Source: CAYVKY01 sp964452115 (lineage in GTDB: Bacteria; Bacteroidota; Ignavibacteria; Tepidaquicellales; Tepidaquicellaceae). Taken from it: a stretch of 21,909 nucleotides of DNA. Both the position numbers and the translations under genes were made by a program. Below the pieces are notes generated by a model, which searched no databases, was not told the origin of the DNA, and was given only the letters and a program-made list of their open reading frames with translations. Shown here one piece after another: positions 8,401 to 16,044 of the stretch (the stretch's first letter is position 1; each line of letters begins with the position of its first letter). Where the stretch lies: contig CAYVKY010000025.1 of the NCBI GenBank assembly GCA_964452115.1, forward strand, positions 1 to 21,909. The letters run 5' to 3'.

Positions 8401-8633
8401 TTTACACCGCTGATTGACTTTACTTCTTTTTCTATTTCCTGAGTAACGAGATTTTCTATATCCTGCGGCGTTACGCCGGGATATACTGTTGTAATAAATA
8501 CATAAGGTATCTTGATTGAAGGCGACGCTTCGCGCGGAAGTGATATGTATGACAGGGTCCCCATCAATACTATTATCACAACCAGAATGTAAACCGTTAC
8601 TTTGTTCTTTACTATTAGACTAAAAAATTTCAT
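5487..8633 (-). CDS. RND-family efflux pump, inner membrane subunit
   Basis: Proton-driven resistance-nodulation-division transporter of the AcrB/HAE1-like type, 1048 residues, which is full length for the family. Seen: TM1 at about 12-30, a large periplasmic loop (about 31-335), TM2-6 (about 337-470), TM7 near 535, a second periplasmic loop, and TM8-12 from about 864. TM4 carries the conserved acidic pair Asp396-Asp397 in GIIVDDAIVVIENIYR, matching AcrB Asp407/Asp408. In TM10 the AcrB Lys940 position is Arg934 (GIVVRNAIVLLDF), so the proton relay keeps a positive charge but not lysine. It is the last gene of the tetR - outer membrane factor - adaptor - pump operon, 39 bp after the adaptor. 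Substrate cannot be told from sequence; lack of heavy-metal hallmarks and the TetR gene favour drug or metabolite export. Confidence 0.95.
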   Translation of the reverse strand: MKFFSLIVKNKVTVYILVVIIVLMGTLSYISLPREASPSIKIPYVFITTVYPGVTPQDIENLVTQEIEKEVKSISGVKKITSVSRESFSSISVEFTTDINIDFAIQKVRDKVSTAKTKMPQDIKEPVITEINFSELPILYVNVTGNFGLWKIKEISDKISDKIEEMPGVLSAEVVGGIDREVKVDVNADKIKYYGVSMSDIAQLVGAENLNIPGGKLDIGKKSYLVRVPGEYENPEDMKNLIVKKNSESAVYLRDVADVTYGFADRKTFSRENGNESVTIVVKKRSGSNVIDIVDRVKEIIQDKNLVPEGVNVSLTADQSKTIKTTVHELENGIITGVILVFLILFFFLGIKNAILVATSIPFSFLISFTVLSAFGITLNMIVLFTLILVLGIIVDDAIVVIENIYRLQEREDYSPNDAAVEGPREVVFPVTIATLTIISSFFPLLFFPGIVGDFMKYMPITLIVCLLSSLFVAMIISPVQAAVFVHIKRDKEKSKNKKRRPVAKFLEYFDAKFFGTSLKYYEKALRFTLRKKKLTIFTTLALFVIVFLIYGKFNYGTEFFPKTDPKQFNINVTTPVGTNIYQTNNITKEIEKRIPKISDIDYIVTNVGSSNNPLDFSGDGIPNKSTITVSFIDKELREQSSFLSEDQVRDSIKNIAGATIEVEEQLMGPPVGKPINIEISGDDFNKLGDIADEIKRDIKDIPGLADLKDDFDKAKPEIKITVDRDKAALYGLNTAMIGTLVRTSVNGATASKYRVGDKEYDVTVRLNADQRNDIEYISNLYVTNTQGVKVPLLSVAKVEFAGGIASISRTDAKRVVTVSANAVGRLGNDVLKDVQAKLKDKKFENGYSIKYTGEQEDQKETVNFLGKAMIIALLLIFFLMVIEFNSIRVPFIIMISVVLSLIGVLLGLMLTHTPFGLLMTGIGVIALAGIVVRNAIVLLDFQKELVKRGLSRDEALVQAGLIRMRPIFLTAAATILGITPLASGVDFDWRSFSWVIGGQNSAFWRPMGVAIIFGLAFSTFLTLIIIPSIFAAFDEMILRMKRKKVKA

Positions 8634-8672
8634 GAATTTTTCCGATGTAATTTTGTTTTTTCAATTTTTGAA

Positions 8673-9710
8673 TTACTGTACTACCTGAACTTTATCACCG
8701 TCATTAACAAACTGGTATCCGTCCGTAATCAGAGTTTCACCGGGTTCGAGTCCGTCTGTGATTATTACATTATTACCGTTTCTGCCGCCAAGTGTAATTT
8801 TCCTCTTCTTTGCTATATCGCCCTGAAGCACGAATACATATTGCTCTTCAACATTATCAACAAACTGGTCTTGTGCAAGCACTATTGCATCGCTTATCGT
8901 TTCTTTTGAAATAATAATATTCGCAGACATTTCGGGTTTCAGTTTTTCACCGGGGTTGCTGATTACCATTTCAATATCAAATGTTCTTGTTGAAGCATTG
9001 ATGACTGGAGAAATATATGACACGGTGCCTTTGTATACTTCATCCGGAAATACATCGAATGTAATATCGAGTGTTTTCCCTTTTTTAATATAAGTCATAT
9101 ATTTTTCCGGAATACCCACGTTCACTTTAAGCCTTGAGATATTTACAACGCTGAGTATCGGTGCTCCCGGACTTGACATCTCACCGACATTCATAAGTTT
9201 TGCATCAACAACTCCGCTAATCGGCGATGAAATTGTACCTTTTCTTAACCTCACTTCGTAAATATTCTTGCTCTTTTCCGCTACATCAAGCTGCAGCTTC
9301 GAACTGGTGTATTGCTGCTCGGTTGCCGCTCCCTGCGCATATAGATTTGATATTCTTTCGAAGTTGTCTTTTGCAAGATTGTACTGCGCCTGCATCTGTT
9401 CGTAAGTTGCAAAATCCTGATCTTTCAGCAGCTTTATCACAACCTCGCCTTTACCGATACGGCTGCCCTTATCTTTGCCTATATATGTGATGATACCGCC
9501 TTCTTCCGATGACAACTTTGCCGTTTCGAAAGGTTTGAGTACGCCGATAAATTTGTACGATTCCGTAAACGGATGCGTTTCCACGGTCATCACTTTTACG
9601 AGCGGTACTTTTTTGACTTCACTCTGTTTGTCTTCACGTTTTTTTCCGCAGGAAGCAAGTGTCAGTCCTGCGATTAAAACAACTATCAACAACTTAAAAA
9701 TATTTTTCAT
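8673..9710 (-). CDS. RND efflux periplasmic adaptor (membrane fusion) lipoprotein
   Basis: Periplasmic adaptor linking the RND pump to the outer membrane channel, 345 residues. The N-terminus is a lipoprotein signal ending in LTLASC, so Cys21 should be acylated and anchor the protein. In order it shows a first barrel-sandwich half (about 55-90, SSEEGGIITYIGKDKGSRIGKGEVVIKL), a short helical hairpin (about 95-155), the second lipoyl half (TISSPISGVVDAKLMNVGEM), a beta-barrel, and a membrane-proximal domain ending GYQFVNDGDKVQVV. The short hairpin is typical of RND adaptors rather than the long coiled coil of HlyD. It sits between the outer membrane factor (28 bp upstream) and the pump (39 bp downstream). 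Confidence 0.94.
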   Translation of the reverse strand: MKNIFKLLIVVLIAGLTLASCGKKREDKQSEVKKVPLVKVMTVETHPFTESYKFIGVLKPFETAKLSSEEGGIITYIGKDKGSRIGKGEVVIKLLKDQDFATYEQMQAQYNLAKDNFERISNLYAQGAATEQQYTSSKLQLDVAEKSKNIYEVRLRKGTISSPISGVVDAKLMNVGEMSSPGAPILSVVNISRLKVNVGIPEKYMTYIKKGKTLDITFDVFPDEVYKGTVSYISPVINASTRTFDIEMVISNPGEKLKPEMSANIIISKETISDAIVLAQDQFVDNVEEQYVFVLQGDIAKKRKITLGGRNGNNVIITDGLEPGETLITDGYQFVNDGDKVQVVQ

Positions 9711-9738
9711 TAGTTTATTATTTTAAAAATTTTTTATT

Positions 9739-11064
9739 TTATTTTTCGAGTAATCCTTCAAGTTCAGCCCTTGCAGACTGGTAGTCATAAATTGCCTGCA
9801 GCATACTGAGCCTGCTTTGCGTCAGCGAAAGTTCCGCATCCAGAACATCAATCTGGTTCAGCACTCCGCCTTTATAGCTTATCTGCGCAAGTTCATATCC
9901 GCGCTCTGCGAGCCCTACTGTTTCTCTGGTTGACACAATTCGTTCCTTGGCATTCTGAATTTTTAATATAACGCTTTGTGACTGAATTTTTAATTTTTCT
10001 TTAACATCTTTCAGCTGCTCTTCGGTTTTTTTAACATCAATTTCGGACTGTCTTTTTTTCTGCGGATTGGAAAACAAGTTGAACGTATATGTCATTCCGA
10101 TGCCTGCGCTGAGAGTATTAAAAAAACTATAATTCCATACATTTTTTCCGTCGTTTTCCATAGCACCGAGTCCATACTGTCCGAAAATATAAAACTTCGG
10201 CAGGTAATTTGCTTTGTCAATTCCGACCAGTTCCTCATTTATATCTTTATTAATCCGAAGCAGCCTCATATTTACATTATTATTGGAAATATTGTCAATG
10301 ATTTTATCAACATTGCCGATCACTTCCGTGCTGTCATAATCAAGTTTTCCGGTCACTTTTACTTCTTCATCGGTTTTCATGCCGATTGCATTTTTCAGTG
10401 CCTTGGTGCTGAGCACGAGATTATTTCTCGCATCGGAAAGCGAAGGTTTGATGCTTTCCACTTTTACTTTTGCGCGGAGATAATCGAATTCAGTTACAAC
10501 GCCGCCTTTGTATTTCACTTCCACCATATTCAGATTGTCCTGTGCATTGCTCAGTGATTTTTCCGTGACATCCACCACCTGTGTTAAAAGCAGCGTATTC
10601 AGAAATGCTTTTTTCACGTCGGTTTTAACTTTCGTTTCTATTGCACGGACATTTTCATCAGACATTTTGGAATAGTATTCGGCAATTCTTATGCCTTGAA
10701 ATATCGGCGTACCCAAAATCGGAATCGGCTCCTGAACATTTAATGTGTTCTGTATCTGATTGTCAGTACCTATTTCATACCTCTGACCGAATATATCAAA
10801 CACCTGCTTTTTAAATGACCTGATGTATTGTGAATTCAAAGTGATTGAAGGCACAAGGCTCTCATTATAAATCTGTGATACTTTGAAATCCGCTTTCGTT
10901 TTATCATAACGCGCGTTAACAAGGTCTGAATTATTTTTGTATGCTTCGTTGATTGCATCCTGCAGCGAAAGTTCCCTTACCTGAGCGAATGCACTGGTCG
11001 AGACTGCCATCAGCAGCAGGATACATACAGTAATATATTTTTTTATTTTAGCGATTTTTTCCAT
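9739..11064 (-). CDS. TolC-family outer membrane efflux channel
   Basis: Outer membrane factor of the tripartite pump, 441 residues. It has an N-terminal signal peptide with likely cleavage after SAFAQ (about residue 28). Two OEP repeats follow: the first begins LSLQDAINEAYKNNSDLVNARYD, and the second contains GIGMTYTFNLFSNPQKKRQ and a long helical segment ending near the C-terminus. The pattern of repeated long helices separated by short beta stretches is that of TolC/OprM, with no lipobox. Its ATG lies 17 bp inside the tetR coding region, so the two genes are translationally coupled, and the adaptor follows after 28 bp. The order regulator-channel-adaptor-pump is common in Bacteroidota efflux operons. 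Confidence 0.94.
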   Translation of the reverse strand: MEKIAKIKKYITVCILLLMAVSTSAFAQVRELSLQDAINEAYKNNSDLVNARYDKTKADFKVSQIYNESLVPSITLNSQYIRSFKKQVFDIFGQRYEIGTDNQIQNTLNVQEPIPILGTPIFQGIRIAEYYSKMSDENVRAIETKVKTDVKKAFLNTLLLTQVVDVTEKSLSNAQDNLNMVEVKYKGGVVTEFDYLRAKVKVESIKPSLSDARNNLVLSTKALKNAIGMKTDEEVKVTGKLDYDSTEVIGNVDKIIDNISNNNVNMRLLRINKDINEELVGIDKANYLPKFYIFGQYGLGAMENDGKNVWNYSFFNTLSAGIGMTYTFNLFSNPQKKRQSEIDVKKTEEQLKDVKEKLKIQSQSVILKIQNAKERIVSTRETVGLAERGYELAQISYKGGVLNQIDVLDAELSLTQSRLSMLQAIYDYQSARAELEGLLEK

Positions 11065-11677
11065 TATATACTCTTCTTTTTTTATATGTTTTGAATTTCA
11101 TTTTGCCGCGCGGCGTCAAAACTCCGTTTAATAATAAGTTTACAATAAATGTAAATATTGTATCTATTGAATAACCTGAACCTGATACATATTCCATACT
11201 GAAAAGATTTCTCAGCAGAACATTTGTGGATTCGACAATTAATGCAGGCGGATAATCTTCGATTACCTTTTCTTTCTTTCCCTGCTTTATCAGTTCGGTT
11301 GCAATCCTGCTTATAGATTCGTTTTGAAATTTCTCACAATACTTATGCAGTTTTGGTTCGTGAAGCCTGATGTCATTGTGCCATTTTTCGTTTACCATTC
11401 TCGTACTGTCCGTATTTCTCTTGGTAAGTAAGATAAGTTCTTCAATTATATCGGCTTTCTTGTCCATAATTATTTCATCAACCCGCTTTTTCTGAGTTTC
11501 AATAAAATTAACAGCAACCTGCCTCACTAAATCGGATTTCGAATCAAAATATTTATACAGTGTTTTTTTACTCATTCCGAGTTCCGAAGCTATTTCGTCC
11601 ATACTCGTTTTGTAAAATCCGTTTTCCATAAATTTCTTTGCAGAATATTCTAATATTCTGTTACGTATTTCTTCCAT
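11048..11677 (-). CDS. TetR-family transcriptional repressor of the efflux operon
   Basis: One-component repressor, 209 residues. The N-terminal DNA-binding domain is clear: IRNRILEYSAKKFMENGF, then the helix-turn-helix KTSMDEIASELGMSKKTLYKYF (about 24-45) with the conserved YKYFDSKSDLV end. The C-terminal ligand domain (about 60-195) is helical and variable, so the inducer is unknown. It is the first gene of the operon and its 3' end overlaps the channel gene, so it is transcribed with the pump and would repress its own operon. Inverted repeats built from AGTTT/AAACT half-sites lie 35-73 bp upstream of its start and overlap a candidate promoter. Confidence 0.95.
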   Translation of the reverse strand: MEEIRNRILEYSAKKFMENGFYKTSMDEIASELGMSKKTLYKYFDSKSDLVRQVAVNFIETQKKRVDEIIMDKKADIIEELILLTKRNTDSTRMVNEKWHNDIRLHEPKLHKYCEKFQNESISRIATELIKQGKKEKVIEDYPPALIVESTNVLLRNLFSMEYVSGSGYSIDTIFTFIVNLLLNGVLTPRGKMKFKTYKKRRVYNGKNR

Positions 11678-11711
11678 TAAATGTTATTATTTCTAAAATC
11701 TTTCTCCGAGG

Positions 11712-11750
11712 AGTTTACAAGTAAGAAACTTTTTTCATAATTTTAGTTTC
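11712..11750. promoter_or_regulatory. Candidate TetR operator (AGTTT/GAAACT inverted repeats)
   Basis: Three related half-sites are visible: AGTTT at 11712, GAAACT at 11725-11730 and AGTTTC at 11745-11750. They make two overlapping inverted repeats, a 19-bp AGTTT-N9-AAACT and a 26-bp GAAACT-N14-AGTTTC. They lie just downstream of a candidate promoter, where a bound TetR dimer would block transcription. The link to this TetR is inferred from position. Confidence 0.4.
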
Positions 11751-11780
11751 CAAATTATGCTTTTTATACTTAAAAAACAA
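11751..11780 (-). promoter_or_regulatory. Candidate promoter of the efflux operon
   Basis: On the minus strand TTG (11778-11780), a 20-bp spacer and TAATTTG (11751-11757) resemble the Bacteroidota TTG / TAnnTTTG promoter, one base short in the -7 element. It would start transcription about 65 bp upstream of the tetR ATG. Confidence 0.35.
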
Positions 11781-11869
11781 GTTACAACAAAAATTATTTT
11801 TAAACGAATATTTTTATATACACCGGAATTTAAACATTAGCGGCTGATGCCCGTCCATTCCCGTCTATA

Positions 11870-11938
11870 TTGGTTTGCAGCGCGAATACTTATGTTCGCC
11901 CATTCATAAATATGCGCTGTAGCAAGCCGGTTAACCAA
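11870..11938. repeat. Imperfect long inverted repeat
   Basis: TTGGTT (11870-11875) pairs with AACCAA (11933-11938), and CAGCGC (11878-11883) pairs with GCGCTG (11914-11919). The inner part has a further GCGAA/TTCGC pairing. It could be a miniature element remnant or a structured transcript end; the unequal bulge argues against a simple operator. Confidence 0.4.
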
Positions 11939-11987
11939 AAATATTATTCATTAAAATAAGATACTAATCATTACATTTTTAGTAGGG

Positions 11988-12004
11988 GCAGCGCTTGCCG
12001 CTGC
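11988..12004. repeat. GC-rich hairpin after GTAGGG
   Basis: GCAGCG and CGCTGC form a 6-bp stem around CTTGC, in strong contrast to the AT-rich surroundings. It directly follows GTAGGG, so it may be a REP of another RAYT family. Single copy in this window, so this is tentative. Confidence 0.35.
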
Positions 12005-12038
12005 GCATTCAATTATGAATTAAAAATTAGGAATCTAA

Positions 12039-12174
12039 AGCGGAAATATTTTTTTTCGCCATATATTCTTAATTCTTAATTCTTAATTCTTAATTCTTAA
12101 TTGATATAAAGCATGTTTTGTCTCTACAACAACAAATAAATTGCAATTAAAAAGGCGGAAATGCTTTCCGCCTT
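12039..12174. repeat. REP-related composite repeat, copy 1
   Basis: In order: a degenerate hairpin (12039-12060), five tandem copies of the 7-mer ATTCTTA (12065-12099) plus ATT, a decayed REP palindrome (12108-12127), an AACAACAAATAAATTGCAATT linker, and an intact hairpin (12152-12174). From about 12121 on it matches 18049 onward for roughly 40 bp with only two differences. The same modules occur at 18028-18160 in permuted order. No coding capacity. Confidence 0.75.
12149..12174 (-). terminator. Intrinsic terminator of the T9SS cargo operon
   Basis: On the minus strand AAGGCGGAAA, loop GCA, TTTCCGCCTT form a perfect 10-bp stem followed by further T residues (five Ts in a row after CCGCC). 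It lies about 137 bp after the stop codon of the metalloprotease gene. It is part of the composite repeat. Confidence 0.7.
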
Positions 12175-12310
12175 AATTTCATCTTTTATTAAAAATGTAA
12201 AATTAAATACACTCAATATTAAATTTCCATTCCTATTTTATGTTGTATTCCGATACCAATTCCTCATTTTACATTTTCAATTTTACATTTTACATTTAAC
12301 ATAGAGTATG
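12175..12310. other. Low-complexity 3' flank of the metalloprotease gene
   Basis: AT-rich, with repeated TTTTACA words around 12263-12300. No gene seen; it is the 3' untranslated region of the minus-strand operon. Confidence 0.5.
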
Positions 12311-14734
12311 CTATTTAATAAGTACCATTTTTTTAATATCCGTAAAATCGTTTGCCTGTAGTTTATAGAAATATATTCCGCTCGATAAGCCCGAAGCGTT
12401 AAAGTCCATACTGTAATATCCCGCCTGTTTAAATTCATTTACAAGCGCTGCCACTTCCCTGCCTAACATATCATATACTTTCAGTGTTACCAAACCCTGT
12501 TTCTGAATCGAGAAATTAATCTTAGTTACGGGATTAAACGGATTGGGGTAATTCTGTGACAGTTGATAATATATCGGAGTTATATTATCATTATTCATGG
12601 GTCCCTTTATTGCATCACCTTCGCCGTCTTGAGATGGAAATTTTCCGGTCATTGCAGAAACAAAATCCGAAAATACAGATGCCCAACCCGTATTGTCCAC
12701 CGCCTTAACTCTGTAGCGCAATCTGTATATATTTGCATAGCTGCCTCCTTCTTCGCAGCTTGCTATTGTAGTATAATCTGTGTAACTGGGTAAGTCGTCT
12801 TTGCTAATCAATAAATCCGCAATTTCCTGAAAGTTCCCAGGAACGTTGTTAATATCACTCGTAGCTCTATATATTTTGTACCTTTTATATGCATTATTAG
12901 CTCCTTGTAGCATATCCGGCTCCTTATTATGGTTCCAGGTTATCACAGGGTATTGCTGAAAATCTACACATTCGGTAAAATTTATTTTTATACCCATTGG
13001 TCTGGATGGAGGTGTGAGTTGAAGTATTTGAGCTTCCGTCATATTATTTTCTCCGACTTTGTATATTTTCAGAGTTGCCTCCGTACCGTTCATTGATTCT
13101 AAATAAACAAAAATGTTGCTCGGGGTATTATTCCAAGTAATCGAACTTGGATTAGAATAAGGTGAGAACACTTCATTATACCCCACATTAAATGCATCCC
13201 ATCTGTCACCTGCACCTTGCCGAGCTGTCCAAAAATCATTATTATTTGTATATATTCTGTCAATACCATCCTCGTTAATATTTACATGCCGTTTCCCGCG
13301 AGCAAACCACGAACTTGATTCGCAAGCATCCAATGATGGAATATAATATGAGCAGCCTCTTCCGTCTCTATTATTATTTCCAATTCCGTTGCCTTCATTT
13401 AAAAGCGGGTCGGGTATAGAAACCGGTTCATATACATCCATAGTAGTACTATTGTCCCAATCCGGCGTCGTTTTTCCTGCATATTCCCAGTTCCACAATC
13501 CATCTGCACATTCTAAATCGTTTTCTTCTTTAAATTCCATTCCGTGAGCATGATGGTATATGTATATACCTTGCCCATAATTTACTTCTCTTTCCCACAT
13601 TCCTCTTGTTGTGTCACCTAACATTGTTCTATCATAATGTGATATCTTCTGACGATTCGTAATTAAAAAATATTCCTGAAGTGTATCATCTATAGGGAGT
13701 TGCAATATTTCTCCGTAGCTATTTCTTGATGTTATATCGTTTAATGTATAATAATTGCTTGTATATTTTATCTGATTGAAATATAAATATCCGAGTTTAG
13801 CTGATTCCCACGCTCCAAGATATATGTCTCCTCCCCCCATAATGCCTACACCGTTATTCGTATGTTTTAAACCGAATAAATAATGTCCGATTTCATGCCT
13901 TGCAATATTAAATACCCAATCTTTTGAGCATGGACCTTGTGATGTGCCTGTTATAGTAACTCCTGAACCAATTTCCCCCTCATTGCCTACAAATCCATCA
14001 TTTATATATTTATCCCCCGGTACATCAATATCTATACCTACAATATTTGGTCCAAGCATACAATAACCGGCAGCATCTTCAACAAATAATCCCTTTACAC
14101 TTCTCGTTCTGTGAACCTTCACAATCATATCTATACGGGTATCCGGTGCCCAATTGAAATTTCCGTATGAACCGGACCAGTTATCGTATTGCCCCCAGTC
14201 GACAATAACTTGTTTTAGTTTGTCTATTATTTCATTGTTCATTTCACGTATCCCATTTATTTGCCCTAATGAAAGGTAATAATTTGCATCATTATCGAGC
14301 ATTATATTATATGCTTCTCCTGTTACGTGCATTGTTCCTTTACTGATTTCCTGATACCAATCGCTGAGAGTCTCTGTGGTCTGGCTATACCTGTCCCAAT
14401 AGTTACCTGTTAAATGCACATCATGGGCTACCAAGTCATTCATATATGTTGGTGCTCCGCCTATGGGCCAATAAGCCGCCTCTACGGTTTCGTTCTTAAA
14501 TTGAACGAACACTAAAAGTATTTTGAATGAAGCATCGGGAGGAGCACTCGGTACATTTGTTCTTTGAGGTTTTAATAGTCCTCCGATTACATAATCAGGG
14601 GAATTTGGTCCGTCGTTATAGTTTTTAAATCCGCATTCTGATATAACATCTATTTGTGAATATATAGGCGGAATAATTCCGAATAATAAAATTGTCAACC
14701 ATGTTGCAATAAAAATACTTTGTAATTTTTTCAT
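12311..14734 (-). CDS. Secreted M6-like zinc metalloprotease with T9SS sorting domain
   Basis: Predicted extracellular peptidase, 807 residues from the ATG at 14734. An in-frame TTG at 14755 would add seven residues, but the ATG gives a normal signal peptide (MKKLQSIFIATWL...PPIYSQ). The catalytic region has HEIGHYLFGLKH (His280, Glu281, His284, with His291 as possible third ligand), then GIMGGGDIYLGAW and GIYIYHHAHG, as in M6 immune-inhibitor-A-like peptidases. The spacing has one residue more than HExxHxxGxxH. A fibronectin-III-like domain (about 575-700) is followed by a type IX C-terminal sorting domain starting QNYPNPFNP and ending KKMVLIK. It should be exported by Sec, crossed through T9SS and its tail removed. 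It is the last of three T9SS cargo genes, closely spaced on one strand. Confidence 0.88.
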   Translation of the reverse strand: MKKLQSIFIATWLTILLFGIIPPIYSQIDVISECGFKNYNDGPNSPDYVIGGLLKPQRTNVPSAPPDASFKILLVFVQFKNETVEAAYWPIGGAPTYMNDLVAHDVHLTGNYWDRYSQTTETLSDWYQEISKGTMHVTGEAYNIMLDNDANYYLSLGQINGIREMNNEIIDKLKQVIVDWGQYDNWSGSYGNFNWAPDTRIDMIVKVHRTRSVKGLFVEDAAGYCMLGPNIVGIDIDVPGDKYINDGFVGNEGEIGSGVTITGTSQGPCSKDWVFNIARHEIGHYLFGLKHTNNGVGIMGGGDIYLGAWESAKLGYLYFNQIKYTSNYYTLNDITSRNSYGEILQLPIDDTLQEYFLITNRQKISHYDRTMLGDTTRGMWEREVNYGQGIYIYHHAHGMEFKEENDLECADGLWNWEYAGKTTPDWDNSTTMDVYEPVSIPDPLLNEGNGIGNNNRDGRGCSYYIPSLDACESSSWFARGKRHVNINEDGIDRIYTNNNDFWTARQGAGDRWDAFNVGYNEVFSPYSNPSSITWNNTPSNIFVYLESMNGTEATLKIYKVGENNMTEAQILQLTPPSRPMGIKINFTECVDFQQYPVITWNHNKEPDMLQGANNAYKRYKIYRATSDINNVPGNFQEIADLLISKDDLPSYTDYTTIASCEEGGSYANIYRLRYRVKAVDNTGWASVFSDFVSAMTGKFPSQDGEGDAIKGPMNNDNITPIYYQLSQNYPNPFNPVTKINFSIQKQGLVTLKVYDMLGREVAALVNEFKQAGYYSMDFNASGLSSGIYFYKLQANDFTDIKKMVLIK

Positions 14735-14777
14735 AATTTTGTGATTTATTTTCAAAAATATTTTTCATTCAAAATTA

Positions 14778-16031
14778 TTATTTTATCAAAATCATTTTCC
14801 GTGTCTGATTAAAATTATTCCCGTTTCTCAACCTTATAAAATATATTCCGCTCGTGAGTTCTGATGCATATAATACAAAGCTGTAATTACCTGCATCTTT
14901 TATTCCGTTTTCGATTTCTTTTATTTCTTTGCCTATGACGTCATATATTTTAAGTTGAATGTAACTTCTTTTCGGTACAGAATAGGATATCATAGTTTGA
15001 CTATTGAACGGATTGGGATAATTTTGTTCAAGAGTATATCCGGTTGGAATTTCACCACCTGTTTGATTTACAAATGTTACTCCGCTCGTTGAGGTAAATA
15101 ATATTTTTGTATTTTGTCCGATAGCCCATCCAATAGAATCACTCTGAAAACTGAAAGACCAGAGCCAACCAATATTAGTAGTATTAATATTTTGAAGATT
15201 CCATGTAGCCCCTCCGTTTGTGGATTTGAACATCTCACCCATTGTTCCTCCTACCCAGCCGGTATTCAAACTTGAAAATCTGCAAGAATATGGACCATTC
15301 GCACCCGCTACATATCCCACACTGTCCCATGTATCTCCATAGTTTGTACTTCTAAATACTCTTCTCGCATTCCCTACTGCAAAGCAATACTGATTGTCTA
15401 TAACAGATACTTTATTGAAATCACCACTACCACTGTAATAATCGTGGGTCATTATCCAATTTAATCCCTGGTTAGTTGTTTTATATACAATACCTCCGCC
15501 GCCGACTGCTATACCTGTATTAGAATCTTTGAAGTGTATATCCATTATTGTCATATTCATATAGGTAGAATCGAATGAAACACCGCCATCAGTTGTTTTA
15601 TAAATTTGTAATCTATATCCTCCAATCCATCCTGTTAGTGAATTAATAAAGAAAGTTCCTTTATAACTATTCCCCAGTCCTAAAGGTCCGTTTCTTAATG
15701 CAAACCAATTATCTCCTCCGTTTGTTGTCTTTAATATCGTTTCAAAATAACCCACACAATAAACTATATTCGAATCCACAGGATGTATACAGTATAAAGA
15801 TTTATTTGTTGCAGGATGTGTCTGCTGTACCCAATTTACTCCCATATTTGTTGTCTTTAATATTATTCCTGCCCCGCAGATCCATCCTGTGCTTTTATTT
15901 ATAAACTTTATATCTCTTAATTCCACCCCCGGTGTAAATTGGTATTGAGTTATCCACTGAGATATACTTATATCCGGAAGCAATACCATAATGAGAAATA
16001 TTATTATTAAAATACGATATAAATTTTTCAT
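14778..16031 (-). CDS. YCF48/BNR-like beta-propeller protein with T9SS sorting domain
   Basis: Secreted protein, 417 residues, with an N-terminal signal peptide (MKNLYRILIIIFLIMVLLPDISIS). Residues about 25-320 hold at least six repeats of the type LKTTNGGDNW, YKTTNQGLNW, FRSTNYGDTW and FKSTNGGATW, alternating with GWICGAG / GWIGGY strands. This is the YCF48 or sialidase-BNR-like propeller pattern common in Ignavibacteria surface proteins. No sialidase active-site set is visible, so a binding or structural role is more likely than hydrolysis. The last 80 residues are a T9SS sorting domain (QNYPNPFNSQTMISYSVP...RKMILIK). It lies 13 bp after the 548-aa cargo gene and 43 bp before the metalloprotease ATG, in one probable operon. 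Confidence 0.9.
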   Translation of the reverse strand: MKNLYRILIIIFLIMVLLPDISISQWITQYQFTPGVELRDIKFINKSTGWICGAGIILKTTNMGVNWVQQTHPATNKSLYCIHPVDSNIVYCVGYFETILKTTNGGDNWFALRNGPLGLGNSYKGTFFINSLTGWIGGYRLQIYKTTDGGVSFDSTYMNMTIMDIHFKDSNTGIAVGGGGIVYKTTNQGLNWIMTHDYYSGSGDFNKVSVIDNQYCFAVGNARRVFRSTNYGDTWDSVGYVAGANGPYSCRFSSLNTGWVGGTMGEMFKSTNGGATWNLQNINTTNIGWLWSFSFQSDSIGWAIGQNTKILFTSTSGVTFVNQTGGEIPTGYTLEQNYPNPFNSQTMISYSVPKRSYIQLKIYDVIGKEIKEIENGIKDAGNYSFVLYASELTSGIYFIRLRNGNNFNQTRKMILIK

Positions 16032-16044
16032 CTGAAAATATTTT

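Larger units (their letters stand above)
11781..12038. other. Non-coding stretch between efflux promoter and composite repeat
   Basis: AT-rich sequence with no credible open frame. It contains an imperfect inverted repeat near 11870-11938 and a GC-rich hairpin near 11988-12004, listed separately. Nothing else was recognised. Confidence 0.5.

Noticed and set aside
7728..8417. Long open frame on the plus strand opposite the RND pump gene
   Set aside because: It is antisense to a clearly conserved gene, rich in Cys/His/Tyr/Asn of the shadow-frame type, and has no domain.
12065..12102. Tandem ATTCTTA repeats considered as a CRISPR array
   Set aside because: The unit is 7 bp with no spacers, and no cas gene is near; it is a simple heptamer repeat.
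14735..14755. TTG start for the metalloprotease
   Set aside because: It would put seven extra residues in front of a complete signal peptide; the ATG at 14734 is the better start.
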